DNA of 64,000 nt from Chara braunii (taxonomy: Eukaryota; Streptophyta; Charophyceae; Charales; Characeae). The notes beneath the pieces are model-generated. The model worked only from the letters and a program-made list of their open reading frames with translations, made no database searches and had not been told where the DNA came from. Where the stretch lies: contig BFEA01000063.1 of NCBI GenBank assembly GCA_003427395.1, positions 2,883,872 to 2,947,871 of the forward strand. Direction: 5' to 3'. Shown here in pieces: positions 21,971 through 33,146 of the stretch; the first letter of the stretch is position 1, and every line of letters starts with the position of its first letter. Made by a program: the position numbers and the translations under genes.

Positions 21971-24051
21971 AGTTCTACCTGCAATCAGACTTGCACCGGT
22001 TTGGCGACTAGCGCAGACTCAAAGCTCAAAGATATGACAACTTAGAACACAGTTTGAATAAGAGTTCACACCAGATGGTTATGGCGCACGAGCACCCAGT
22101 ACTCTCAGTCCGTTACTATTTTCAACGCGGTGAACGCACGGCACTTTCAACCTACTACGATCACTGTCACCCACAGCAACTATGGCTGGGATGCCGAGCC
22201 TTCCGGTTGTCTATGGACTTGGCCCATCGACACGATAGCAGCGACGACTTGACCATATAGGACTGTAGAAGCTACGGCTCTGACCTTCTAAGGAATGTAG
22301 CAGCAAAAACACTGATGACTTTCAGGCCATAGCAACTACGACCTTGACCTTTCCGGACTATAGGAGATACGGCCATGACCAAAAGTCATATGGCCATAAC
22401 CCAGGCTATTGACTCAACCCCTGCATAAAGCAGACAGACAACAGCGGTCTGAATGACGCCGTGACAGTCACGCTAGAGATGTGACAGTCACGCACGTAGT
22501 AACTTTGAAGCATTTTTTTTCTCTGGACAACTGTGGACCACCATTGCACGAATGTGGTAGCAGCGCCTCCGCTTGGCCCACGAAGGGATGGATAGATGAT
22601 TGGGTGCTGCCACGTCATTTATACTTCAGTAGCCGTTGGTCTGACCTTTATCCATGACCATAGTGCACACAGTCCCACACAGTACATACACGAATGGACC
22701 AGGATAGACTGAAACGGGGTTGCAGAATTGACACGGGTAGGCTTCGACATTATAGCAGTTATGACTTTGACTTAACGGGACAGGCCTACGATGCAGGATT
22801 CAACAGTTACTTTGGCCTGCAAGTAGACAAAGCAGACAAACAAATGCAGATTGATGCAACACACGCACCGACACAGGTTGACACTATTACTAGTGATTTA
22901 CTCAGATGACACTGTGACTCTTGATCACCCAATTTTGACGTTGTGACAGCCGATCACACACAAACTGATGTTGTGGCACCCAGACACACATACAAACAAA
23001 TTTCGTGACCCAAATAGGACACACAACTATGATATAGAGGGGAAGAGAAAGCAATACTTACATACAGAAAATGAGACAAGATGTGTACATGGTGCTCGAG
23101 GTAAACAACATTTGGCTGAGAGCTGCTCATGCTTTGGGGTGTTGTTGACATCACAAGTAGCATAGTAGATTAGACTGGTTAGGATTTGCCTTCCGTAAGT
23201 CTGGGAGCTGAGCACCTGATGGCAGTTCAATATTGGTTCTTCGATTGATGATGTTGGGAATGTTCCGACATTTTGCTTATAAGCTTTGATGCGCTCTCAC
23301 TTAATGGAACTCGTGATTGGTTCAAGGTCATAAGTATATAATTGCAAGCGTATGATGTTGTTTTACTTCCGAAGTTAGTTATGATTCATTTTTTCAACAT
23401 TTTGTTTGAGTTTGGTTGTTTCTTTTATTATTATTATTATTACTATTATTATTATTATTATTGTTGTTATTATTGGATGTTGTCTCATTATTGAAATATC
23501 AATAAGGAAAGCAGGGGTTAGAGAAGGGAAATAATATGGGGCGACGGAGAGGAGAGGAACATTGTCAATATGTGATGGTACCTGCCTCCTCCATCCTCCT
23601 CCAATACTTTTTTTTCTCCTGATTGTTCATCTCATGTGCTTGTGTCTAGAGATATATTCCTACAAAAGGACCAAACGACCCATTGCAGGTGTAATACGAG
23701 ACCGACAAAACAGGACGATTGTGGGAGCTCTGCCGGAGTTCAGGAGGAACTCTAGAGGCAAGGAACTGTAAGGTACGCGTCATCGATTCCTTCCCCATAT
23801 CCCTTACAAACTATACCCCTTCTAGCAAAATATATGCGTATTTATATCATATGTTGTTTATAGGTTTCTTCAAAACTAATTATATCAATTAAGAAAAGTA
23901 TTATATGATTGGAATGAGAACCTTGCCTGAGGAAAGGAGGGAACCTAGGAAAGAACCGAGAAGGAAACTTAGCCTGCTTGGTTTTGAGACAACAAAGGCA
24001 GTTTGATGGAGGCCCCCGTTGGGATCGTCACGCTGTCTAGAATGACTAAAA

Positions 24052-25590
24052 GGGTACTTGCCGTGCAAGCTACCCAGCCTAACTATTTAGCCCTGGACTT
24101 CAACATTAAGGATGGGAAGATGCCGTGTGTTTTCCCTGATAACTCAAACAGTTAAATCCAAGATTAATCCGGTACTCCCATGAAGTACACGTTTTCAACT
24201 GATTTAACCAAGGCAAGACCTAATCCGATACTTCCGTGGAATACACCGTTTTCAAATAACTGACAAAAGCAGAGGTAATAGGAGTCTCCCTTGGAGTTCT
24301 CCTATCGAAAGATTGGATTAGACTTAAGGAGGGAATTAAGTACTCCCGGGTGAGTACACGAACTCCTGAGTCTAGGATGATCTGTGTTGCCGTCCGTATA
24401 AGTCAACATGCATTTGCCCAATTTAATAAATGGACTCACAGGGCAACTATAAATAATCTTGATCCCTTATGTATCGGACAGATATTAGATGGCTCCCGGA
24501 AGGGTCATCTTAATATTTTGTTTGATCTGGGGGTCAATTAATAAACTACAAATAATCTCTTTATCCCCTATACATCGAACAGATATTAGATGGCTCCCGG
24601 GAGGGTTATCTTAATATTTTGTTTGATCTAGGGGTCAACTAACAAGAAATCTTCATCCCCTATACATCGAACAGATATTAGGTGACTTCCGGGAAGTTCC
24701 GGGAAGGTCATCTTAATATTCGGTTTGATTTAGGGGATCAATTAACAATTACAAACAATCTTGATTCCCTATACATCAAACAAATGTTAGATGGCTCCCG
24801 GGAGGATCATCTTAATATTCTGTTTGATTTAGGGGTCAATTAACAACTATAAATATTTTTTATCCTCTACACATCAAACAGATATTAGGTGGCTCCCGGG
24901 AGGGTCATCTTAATATTTTGTTTGATCTGGGGATCAATTGACAATTACAAACAATTTGGTTCCCTACACATCAAACAAATATTAGGTGGCTCCCGGGAGG
25001 GTCATCTTAATATTTTTCTAGGGACCAATTACCAGGAAGAGAATTGAGTAACCCTACTACTTGTTCGGCATTGCATGATTACCAATGACCTGATTAGTTA
25101 ACATTGGATCCGGATATAGGAGGCTCTCATAGAGTCATTCTATATAAACTCCTTGGCTACACCCTAACGTACCAAGTATGGCACTTCGAATCATCAAAAA
25201 ACCACTGACTTAATCTCAAGTTCGTCCGACTCTAAGTTAATAGTAAGGTGACTCCCGTTGGATCATCCTATTACGCTTATGAAAGGTAGACTGAGCTCCG
25301 ATCCAGGAGTAGGAGGAGGCTTCCGGGAAGGTCGCCCATTACTTGCTTGAACTTCTGTATTGACATCTGGATCTAAAAGGGGTTTATCAAAAACTAAATA
25401 CTCACATATGGATTATCCAGTCACTCGCGCATGATTGCNTGAATTGTTTGATCGCATGAGGAATNCTTGAGCTATGAAGGGTGNTTGATTGCTTNCGTAN
25501 GAGCAATTCGACTACTCGTTTGACTAACCGTTTGATTTGGAATTGATCNAGTAGTGGATGATTCCCNGGTGAGTNAACCCACTACTTGCG
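24052..25590 (+). repeat. Hairpin array in the 5' giant LTR
   Basis: At least 13 units each form an imperfect palindrome. Six regular units of 87-109 bp start near 24481, 24582, 24674, 24782, 24891 and 24978, with arms like TTAGATGGCTCCC and GGGAGGGTCATCTTAA. Others have different but still pairing arms: GGGTACTTGC/GCAAGCTACCC (24052-24075), GTACT/AGTAC (24172-24188), ATAGGAG/CTCCTAT (24279-24306), GTACTC/GAGTAC (24341-24358), ATATAG/CTATAT (25114-25145), AGTAGTGG/CCCACTACT (25550-25586). No coding frame is credible. Several Ns lie at 25439-25575. Confidence 0.8.
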
Positions 25591-26562
25591 TATGTCAGGA
25601 CAAGAAGAAGAGAAAAGGAAAAAAGGGAGTGTTCCATCGGGGGCGACTCCAAAAGTCCATAAAAAGAGTAGAGAAGAAGACGAATACCGCAGGGACAGAA
25701 GAGCTAGAAAATGAGAAACTTTGCATAGCCTCAGTTGTTAATAAACTCCTAAGGAGGAGTTCTCAATACCATAAGTATGATCTCAGCTAGACTACCACAT
25801 AAGCACCAGAGAGTGTGCTTATCCGCGCGAGAGAGAATGCAAGGACTGAGAGAAAATGGAATATGAGTTTCCTTGAGACAACCTAGGACATAGGCAAGGG
25901 ACTCCATGAACAAAGGGAGAAGTGACAGATGACTTAGGGTAGATAGAAGTTAGAAATTCGACTTTGGGATGTTTGATCTCAAAGCTTAAAGATTAGATCT
26001 AAGGGTTTGACCCTTTGATATCAATCTGTGGGAACTCGAATGAGAATGTTGAATCCTTGTTGACCTGTGTGTACAGGTCTTTGCTTTGGTCTACTTCAAT
26101 TAAATGAGAAGTCTTACATAAAGGACTTAATTTTCTGTTATCATTCGATAACAGGTCGGTCATTGCCGATTCAACTTTTCCCCCCCTTTGACTTTATACC
26201 CACATCTAAAGTCGAACCCTGTGATCAGTAAAACTGTCATCTGTGGTCATTGCTTAAATGATCCTAGTCACTCTCAATGGTCCTTTGAAGAAATGTGAGG
26301 GGGCTGGGCTTATGTCTTAGGAAAAGATAGAGCTATATTATATGGTTTGGGAAGTGAGGGACATAGTCTAAGGAGTGGATTGATGGTTGACTCCGCTAGT
26401 GCATGGCATGTGGATTGTCTTTGCGTTATCATGTGCAGGTCTGTTTTGTTCGTGGGTTTTGGACTGAATCTGGGCTTGACATCGTGAAGAGTCCTGGGCA
26501 CACAGCACTTGTGACAGTGGAAAGGGTTCCCGACGGTAATACTTTCATACTCATTATGGTCT

Positions 26563-26571
26563 TATATAAAT
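26563..26571 (+). promoter_or_regulatory. Possible TATA box near the LTR end
   Basis: TATATAAAT is kept in both LTRs (here and 51245-51253). If used, it would leave an R-U5 of under 500 bases. The assignment rests on the motif and its conservation only. Confidence 0.3.
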
Positions 26572-26890
26572 CCTGTGTTATTCGTTAACAGTTGTGACAT
26601 AATCTGTTCAGTAGGATAGATAGTCTTAGCAACTGGGAAAGTCGGACAGGTTCGATCATCAGAAAATTAAAGCATAGAGCGGAAATAGACTACCATTAAA
26701 AATTTCGACCTTAAATACGTAGCGGGTCAGTTCTTGGTGTCTTACTGCGCGTACCCCATTTCATGCTACAGCGATCGAGCAAACGCCCTCGGCCGACCTA
26801 CCTCTGCTCAGGCATGTAAAAGCCTTCGTACGTGGGTCGGTAGCTCAGCAGGGATACACCTACCTGAGGGTGGTGACAGCCCCTCGGGTA

Positions 26891-26899
26891 GAGGTAAGT
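26891..26899 (+). promoter_or_regulatory. Candidate 5' splice site, GAG|GTAAGT
   Basis: A full-consensus donor lies about 165 bases before the LTR end, with the same sequence at 51573-51581. A second GTAAGT occurs at 27126-27131 after the primer site. Either could feed the acceptors at 28229, 29426 and 36644. Confidence 0.4.
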
Positions 26900-27063
26900 T
26901 GTACCTTGCGACGTCTCGACATGTCGCAGGGCGTCGTGAGAGGTATAGCACGCGCGCACGGTTGAAGTGGTGACGAGTTGTTCTACGGAAAATAAATCCC
27001 GCGTGACACGACCGTGAGGTTCTGCGCTCCCAGGAGGGGTGCAGAACCGCCGCGAGCGACCGG

Positions 27064-27081
27064 TGGCGCCGTTGCCGGGGA
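27064..27081 (+). promoter_or_regulatory. Primer-binding site, tRNA-Asp type
   Basis: TGGCGCCGTTGCCGGGGA is complementary over 18 bases to the 3' end of plant-type aspartate tRNA including CCA, as I know that tRNA. It begins two bases after the left giant repeat ends, which identifies that repeat as a 5' LTR. Confidence 0.88.
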
Positions 27082-27321
27082 TCTCGCTTTCCAGCCGAGG
27101 TCCTTAGTGAACGAACTCGGGTGTGGTAAGTCGATGAACTAGGCAAAACGACAAAGATAAAAAGTTAGTCGATAAGATAGTAGTATTGGTGAGTATCGAC
27201 GAGGACAAAAGGGTTATTTTTAAGTTTGGAGATAAAACTCTGAGAAAAAGTCGAAGTTATCAAGTGTAGATCGCATAGCCCAAAGGATTGTGATAAGTAA
27301 ACGATATCCGTATCTTTAAAT

Positions 27322-27831
27322 ATGGCTCGTAAGGGTAATGGGACTGACACCGGAAGAGGAAGAGGTGGAAGGCTAGGAAAGGCTGTCGATAAAGCCATAG
27401 ACTTGACCAAGGAACGAGGTGACTGGGAGGAAGAGCATGATGAAGGACTAGAAGAAAAGGAGGAAGGGTTAAGGGCGCGTAAATATCAGGAAGAGTGGCG
27501 TGAATGTACTTCCTCGCCAGGAAAAATGACTTACTATGCTTATAAGTATGAGAGGCGTTATGGTGCGTCTTCACCTCGTTTTGAGTCACCTAGCCGGCCC
27601 CGATTTGGACCTCACACACCACCATCTTCGGCTCCAGAAAGGCAGTTGACAATCCTTTCTCAGCCGCGCTTATCGACACCACAACCTGCGCCGCATGTTG
27701 CGGATCCTCCTATTGTTTCCCAACCTGCAACATATGATAGAAGGTTGTGTATTTCGCTTTTGTTATTTCTGACATGTCAAATAGAAATTTGTGGACTAGT
27801 GTCCTACTTGTTATATAAAAGGATTATATAA
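27322..27831 (+). CDS. Element ORF1, N-terminal Gag-like
   Basis: This is the first ATG frame after the primer site (170 codons). The N-terminus is Gly/Arg-rich (MARKGNGTDTGRGRGG), followed by a charged helical part and a Pro/Ser-rich part. The last 25 residues turn abruptly hydrophobic (LCISLLLFLTC), which looks like reading past an exon end. I recognise no domain. Its position suggests the start of a Gag precursor completed by splicing to 28230 or 29427. That is inference. Confidence 0.45.
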   Translation: MARKGNGTDTGRGRGGRLGKAVDKAIDLTKERGDWEEEHDEGLEEKEEGLRARKYQEEWRECTSSPGKMTYYAYKYERRYGASSPRFESPSRPRFGPHTPPSSAPERQLTILSQPRLSTPQPAPHVADPPIVSQPATYDRRLCISLLLFLTCQIEICGLVSYLLYKRII

Positions 27832-28229
27832 GGATTAGGGATTGAAATAGTACAACAAATAAAGGAAGGCTAGTTAGATAAAGAGAAACTAAGTGTTGGA
27901 CTATAGGCCACGTCTACGGAAAAGAAATGATCAATGCTCTAACATCTCCAAAACAGGTGAAGAATGGTTTAATAATAGGCATGTCAAAGCGGCAAGGAGT
28001 CAATAAGAAAATATGGGTTTGATCAAGACAAGGGGAGTGATCAGCTTATTCTCACAGGCTAACTCTCAAGGCTAGGCAAGCTAAGATTGTCCGTTGGAAT
28101 AAGGCAATAAATCTCATTTTTCAACACTTTTAGAACTAAGGAGAGATCAGTATAGGTTAGATTGCAGTGAGAGAGTACTAGATAGTAAACTAAAAATAAG
28201 GTTCTTTCTTTTGCGTATTGTGAAAACAG
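27832..28229 (+). other. Non-coding, intron-like stretch
   Basis: There is no protein-like frame. It ends in TTCTTTCTTTTGCG and then GAAAACAG|GGTACCAA (AG at 28228-28229), an acceptor-like sequence repeated before the next module at 29426. Confidence 0.4.
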
Positions 28230-28237
28230 GGTACCAA

Positions 28238-29020
28238 ATGGCTCCGGAAATGTGGTTCACTGTTGAGTTCTATCCGATTAACTTACCCCAGCAAAAAGGC
28301 GAAGGAATAGAAATGACACTACCCCAAAGGAAGTGGGAAGAGGGCGAAGATATGGACACATGGTGTGAAATTTCGATAGGGCCAGAAGCCTTTATATGGG
28401 TTGAAAATGGAAAGACTACAGAAGGAAGATGTGCGATAATAAGAGTGACCCTCTACCTATCTGCACTTCTTTGGAAGACGATTTCAATTGACCTCGCGAT
28501 AGGAAAAAGTCGTTCTCTTTTCAAATATATTCTGACTGCTGGATCAGTACTCGAAGCATTTTCTCGAAAAGTGAATAGGGGAGGAGAAGGAATGATCTTG
28601 CAATCAATTGAAGCAAAGTGAACAGAAGATTTCGTCTATCCGACTATAAATGTAAAAACAACTCTTCCTAAAGTCATAATCGACGAAGCCTTCTCAGGAG
28701 TGGAGAATGTAGAGCGGGCCGTACTCGCGGCACGATCGGTACCAAAAAGGGGCTTTGAGTTAAAATCGCCTGATATCATGTACTGTCTATACTTGAAAAT
28801 GAGTCCGAAACTAACAAAAATGGATTTATATGATGTCTTATGCATTGTGAATGCATATTTGCAGAGTTATTGGCTGGACGATCGTATGACATATTGAAAG
28901 AAGCTCTGTAAGGAAGTCTGTATTGAAACTTTTATAGATGATATTCCTTCTCTTTTTGGCATGGTCAGGGGATTTTGGTACGGAGATTGGGGGTCCTCGG
29001 ACGGACTGGACAATTGAGAG
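28238..29020 (+). pseudogene. Gag-like module, copy A
   Basis: One frame from ATG 28238 is interrupted only by two TGA codons, 28619-28621 and 28895-28897. Copy B (29448-30209) has the same plan: WCEISIGPEAFIWVE against WYGVSISPKAFVWIE, VTLYLSALLW against ATLYLSAHLW, IIDEAFSGVENVERA against IVDEAFKGQANVERA, and SLFGM against IMFGM. Both TGA codons sit where copy B has Trp. I do not know the domain. Its place upstream of a zinc knuckle suggests a structural Gag part. It is an old tandem duplication or an alternative exon. Confidence 0.7.
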
Positions 29021-29426
29021 AAATGAGCAAAATCCAGAAACATGAGATGTGTCAAGGAACGTTTTGGGTATCAAAAGGGGAACCTAAGGTCTAAGAAAGA
29101 AAGCATGTAACGACAGGGACCATGGAAGAAGACCACTGCCTCCGATGGTATTCCGGGATTTGTGTTACCCTGACTTTCTTCTCATATCAAAGGGGTATCT
29201 AATATGGGTGCGAGGCCTTATGAGTTGGTAATTGGGTTTGGATAAGATTTTGAGAAAGAGTGATGGTAAGTATAACAATAAGCATTAAGGATCATTGCCT
29301 GAATGAGGAGGATGTTAATTAATAGGAAGTTTATATACAATCGTATAAGGAAGCGGACAATTTAGATAGGAGGGAATAAATTGTCAATCTCACACTTAGA
29401 TGCACTGATTTTCTTTCTTCTAACAG
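29021..29426 (+). other. Spacer ending in a strong 3' splice site
   Basis: There is no coding similarity. The end is a good polypyrimidine tract and acceptor, TTTTCTTTCTTCTAACAG (AG at 29425-29426), followed by GGTACCAA, the same bases that follow the acceptor-like site before copy A. Confidence 0.5.
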
Positions 29427-29447
29427 GGTACCAAGAAAACAGCCAAG

Positions 29448-30209
29448 ATGTCATATGCCGTTCAGAAGTTCGAAATTGAATTGTATGTTCGCACACCTCA
29501 GGGACTGAAGATGTCATTACCCCTGGGATGGACTGAAAGGGAAGAAGAAATTACTTCTTGGTATGGCGTCTCTATTAGTCCGAAGGCATTTGTATGGATC
29601 GAGACTGGACATACCTTAGATCGGGAGAGTGTGATAGTACGAGCCACCTTGTATCTTTCAGCACATCTATGGAGGATGCATGGTATAGATCTAGCACTGG
29701 GAGACATTCAACCCATATGTCAGTACGTCCAAATGACAGAGGTCATTTTAAACGAGAAAGTTCGAGAAACAAGTTGGGGAGAACTTCGACCCATTATATC
29801 TACAACAAATACAAAATGGGCATCAGATTTCTCCTATCCCATCGAGTACGTCCAAGCAGATCTCTCAGACTTCATCGTTGATGAAGCTTTCAAAGGGCAA
29901 GCCAATGTTGAGCGAGCGGCGTTGGCCGTCTTGGTCATTCCGCAGACCGGATATGCTATCTCTACGCCCCAGGCTCTCTATCGTTTATATCTCGAAATGG
30001 GATCTGGATTGACAGATAGAGAGCTTGAGGAGATACAGTCCATAGTTGAGGTTTATGTCCGGGTAGATTTTACAGAGCCTAGACAGACCTTCTGGAAGAA
30101 ACTCAAGGCTGAAATGAAGATTAAAATACGCATCGACGGTCTCCCCATAATGTTTGGAATGATGTACAAGCGATGCAGAGGAAGTACAAATTGGGAGATG
30201 TGTTGCTAA
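29448..30209 (+). CDS. Gag-like module, copy B
   Basis: An open frame of 253 codons from ATG 29448, homologous to copy A along its length and without internal stops. Its last residues after IMFGMMYK are probably a frameshifted tail, because Gag-like sequence continues from about 30173 in another frame. The middle region is rich in hydrophobic helices (LYLSAHLWRMHGIDLALG), consistent with a capsid-type helical protein. No named family is recognised. It probably gives the N-terminal half of the Gag precursor. Confidence 0.6.
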   Translation: MSYAVQKFEIELYVRTPQGLKMSLPLGWTEREEEITSWYGVSISPKAFVWIETGHTLDRESVIVRATLYLSAHLWRMHGIDLALGDIQPICQYVQMTEVILNEKVRETSWGELRPIISTTNTKWASDFSYPIEYVQADLSDFIVDEAFKGQANVERAALAVLVIPQTGYAISTPQALYRLYLEMGSGLTDRELEEIQSIVEVYVRVDFTEPRQTFWKKLKAEMKIKIRIDGLPIMFGMMYKRCRGSTNWEMCC

Positions 30210-32563
30210 CCATAGACGAACTTCACGACGTTAGCCGAAGTGACTTTACTACAATAGGGGCCTTTGCAACGACTTTTGAAAAGATGGTTGCGAGAGTTCC
30301 AAGGCTTTCCGAAGAAATGCAGTGTGTAATCTTCCTCGGAAAATTCTCCGGATATGAAACAATGAAACTGGCCCGAGGTGGAGCCCCAGGGAAGAAGACA
30401 TCATGGGAAACAATAAAGAGGAACCTGACATCCAAGGATCCGGATCAGGTATTCCACCATCAAGTGAAGATGAAAAGGAAGAAGAGAAAGGAAGTAAGAG
30501 TCATCCAATGAGCTAACTCGGCCTTAGGAGGAATATTAAGCAGTATGACAACTCAGCTGAAAGAATTGAAAGATAAAGTTGACTCAGGATCTGTAATGGT
30601 GGTGGGTCAGGCAGCAAGTAAGAGGAAGTATGGAGAAGGAGAAGAAAATAAAGAAGGAGGGAAAAAGTCTGAGACAAAAACCCGACCAAAGAAAAAACAG
30701 AGGCAAAATCGCAATCAAGCAACGGGAGGACAGGGAACTGGCAGAGGACAGACTGGTCGTGGAAAACAAAACCAAGGATCTCTAAAGGGGCCTTGGCCGG
30801 TTGCGGCACCAGTAGGAGCTTGGCAAGAGTACTTCCCTGAGAATCAATGGTCAGGGTATGAACCAAGTATGCCTCACATGCAGGAAGCAGGGCCTTTACA
30901 GGGTCAAGGTGGAGGTCAACCTCAGCACGCATCGCCAGAAAACCAAGGGCAGCAGCAGTTTCAGGGGCAAGGACACGGACAAGGACAAGGTAGAAATATG
31001 AACGGGGGAAGAGGAAATGGCCAGGGAGGCCGAGGATACGGAGGAAGAGGAAATGAGGGACAAGGAGGAAGCTGGGGCAATCAAAGAACCCCTCAACAAG
31101 GAAATTATAACCAAATGAACTTCAACCAAATCGGCCAAGGTTTCAATCAAGGTTATAACCATAATAATGGTAGGGGTTTTGACAGAAGTGATGGGCAGTG
31201 AAACGGTCAGGGATTTGGAAGAGGATGGATAGATTACAGTGAGTGTACATGTACCCACTGTACAATCAGAGGACACACTGTAAAAATATGTCATGTCAGG
31301 AGAATGGATGAAGATGATGGATTAATTACGTCAAGCATAGATGGAGATGTGTTCGACAAGACAGGAAGGCTGATAGACCCAAACATTCCAGGAGACACTA
31401 GAAAGGAAGCACTCAGAGTTGCGGGACTTGGACCCAATGGGTCAGCCATGTTTCGCATATGGCAGGAGAAAGAGGACCCATTTGTTTGGGTAGAGGAGAT
31501 TGATGAGTTGAGTAATCAGCTAGGAAAAGGAATGAGAATAAGTGAGGAAAAAAAAAATGTCCCGCTGATTGAGATTGAGCCAGAAGAAGACAATGAGGTA
31601 AAAGAGTCATCAAAGGAAGTCATGGGAAGGATGGAAGACCTGGTGGATAAAATGAGAAGGTTAAACACAAGAATGACAGACATCTGTAGAGAAGTTAAAG
31701 ACTTGGAAATGAACATTCCGCATCTATTCACCATGGGACAGGAAAAAGAAGCTTCCGAGCCAAGAGCACACAATGTCAGAGCCGTGAGGGCGACTCAGGC
31801 CCAACAGGCTTTCGCCATGAGTCAAGGAAGAGAAGGTTCCGAGTCAAGGGCATCCAACGTCAGAGCAGTGCGAGCAACTCTGGCCGCTGGATCAGACGCA
31901 GCTTACCAGGCACTAAGGAATTATACTCCCCATACCGCACGAAAACCTAAGAGGGGTAATACGTCCAAGGAACCGGCTCAGGCTCCTTTGTCACCTCAGG
32001 CAGAAGCCTCGATCGATGTAGGAGAAGATGAGGAGAATCAAGATGAGGTGCTTAGAGGAGAAGAGAACAAACGCGCAGAGCAGAGATCCAAAAAGTGTAA
32101 GACTAATGATGGAAAGGAGAAGGTTGGGGAGAAGTCGAAGAAGAAGTGGAGGTACCTAACCTCAATTGAAGAAGGTGTGGACCTGGAGAATTTAGTAAAC
32201 AAACTTCTCGAGGGACACAATGAGTTGCTAAACCTGAAAGAGATTTTGGCAACAGCGCCAAAACTCAGAAAGTTGGTCAAGGCTAAGCTGGCAAGGAAAA
32301 GAGTGGCAACAGTTAAACTCGGAGACTTGATCTCCAAAGAAGCCAACTGGACGATTGCTGGCAGCAAAATGGACTGGAAGTCAGTAGGAACAGGGTCCAT
32401 TGATGTTAACATCAGGGGAAAGGATTGTCCGGGAATTGTGGATACAGGAGCAGAGATGAACATCATGAACTCGAAAACAATTGAAAAGTTAGGACTGAAA
32501 ATTGACAAGAGAGACTGTGGATACCAAATGAGGCAAGTGGAAAGTCAGGATATACTGGCATAG
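30173..32563 (+). pseudogene. gag-pro: Gag capsid part, nucleocapsid and protease
   Basis: One frame with two TGA stops (30509-30511, 31199-31201). It begins with a capsid-like stretch (FATTFEKMVARVPRLSEEM). Next comes a Lys-rich then Gly/Gln/Asn-rich, RGG-like region (about 30600-31200), and a zinc knuckle CTHCTIRGHTVKIC (31250-31291, Cys-X2-Cys-X4-His-X4-Cys). A long charged linker follows. The aspartic protease starts with GIVDTGAEMNIM (catalytic Asp 32441-32443). The frame fails at 32563, nine bases before the rest of the protease in another frame. Gag would build the particle and the protease would mature it. Confidence 0.8.
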
Positions 32564-32571
32564 CATCAAAT

Positions 32572-33144
32572 GTGATGGTGGAAGTTGGGCCAGTAAAGGT
32601 TCGTTCTTGTTTTTATATCATGCCCAACTTGGATCTTCCTATATTCCTAGGAAGGTCTTTTTTATCGCGCTTGGAGGCTCTCATCATGAACAAGCATGAT
32701 GGGACCATGTTTGTGATTCTATGTGACCCAGCGTGCGGGAACTTTGAGGTCATCACCTGTAAGAATACAGGTCCTCATAGCTCAAAGAACCGCCTCAATG
32801 CGGGATCATATACCTTTGAGGAGTCAGAGGAAAGAAGGAAAGAGTTGGAATGGGGGTCTGATGAGGAAGATGAAGGAGAGGAGAATGAAGGCTTAACTTT
32901 AAGCTTGGCAAACATTGACCAAGCTATGTATATGGTCTCCTCTTATGACATGGCGGAACCAGAAGCAATCAAAGCTTTGACAGACAAGCTATATGATTAC
33001 CCTGAAGGAGGAAAGTTGGAACTGGTTTACAAGCCGTCATCCACACAAGAAGCAAGAATGCAGGGGCCGTATGCTCAAGTAAGCGGCCAGCATTTTTTAG
33101 GGGTGGGCTCAAGCAAGGAAGCAAAAGGAGGTACAAGACAGTAG
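32572..33144 (+). pseudogene. pro: Protease C-terminal half and linker
   Basis: This continues the protease after a one-base shift. FLGRSFL (about 32646-32666) is the second conserved protease strand. An acidic linker follows (EEDEGEENEG). The frame ends at a TAG. Sequence belonging to the pol N-terminus (YKTVDKKSHPVPV) lies in another frame just before 33192. Confidence 0.75.
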
Positions 33145-33146
33145 AT

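Larger units (their letters stand above)
13303..27061 (+). repeat. 5' giant LTR
   Basis: This is the direct copy of 40473-51742. It starts TGTCGGAGCG and ends near GCGACC, just before the primer site (end uncertain by about 2 bases). It holds no credible protein frame. It is made of diverged modules with ATT, GA and GT microsatellites, a tRNA-like T-arm (13734-13748), a hairpin array (24052-25590), a possible TATA box (26563) and a splice donor (26894). About 1.5 kb (18379-19891) precedes an N gap and a second version of itself, probably an assembly artefact. Corrected length is about 12.2 kb. Confidence 0.82.

Noticed and set aside
24481-25030. CRISPR-like array of about 100-bp units
   Set aside because: The units are diverged, lack unique spacers between exact repeats, and sit in a eukaryotic LTR; they are a hairpin tandem array.
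26838-26860. tRNA gene start (GTCGGTAGCTCAGCAGGG)
   Set aside because: Only an A-box-like phrase is present; no B-box or T-arm follows at a suitable distance.
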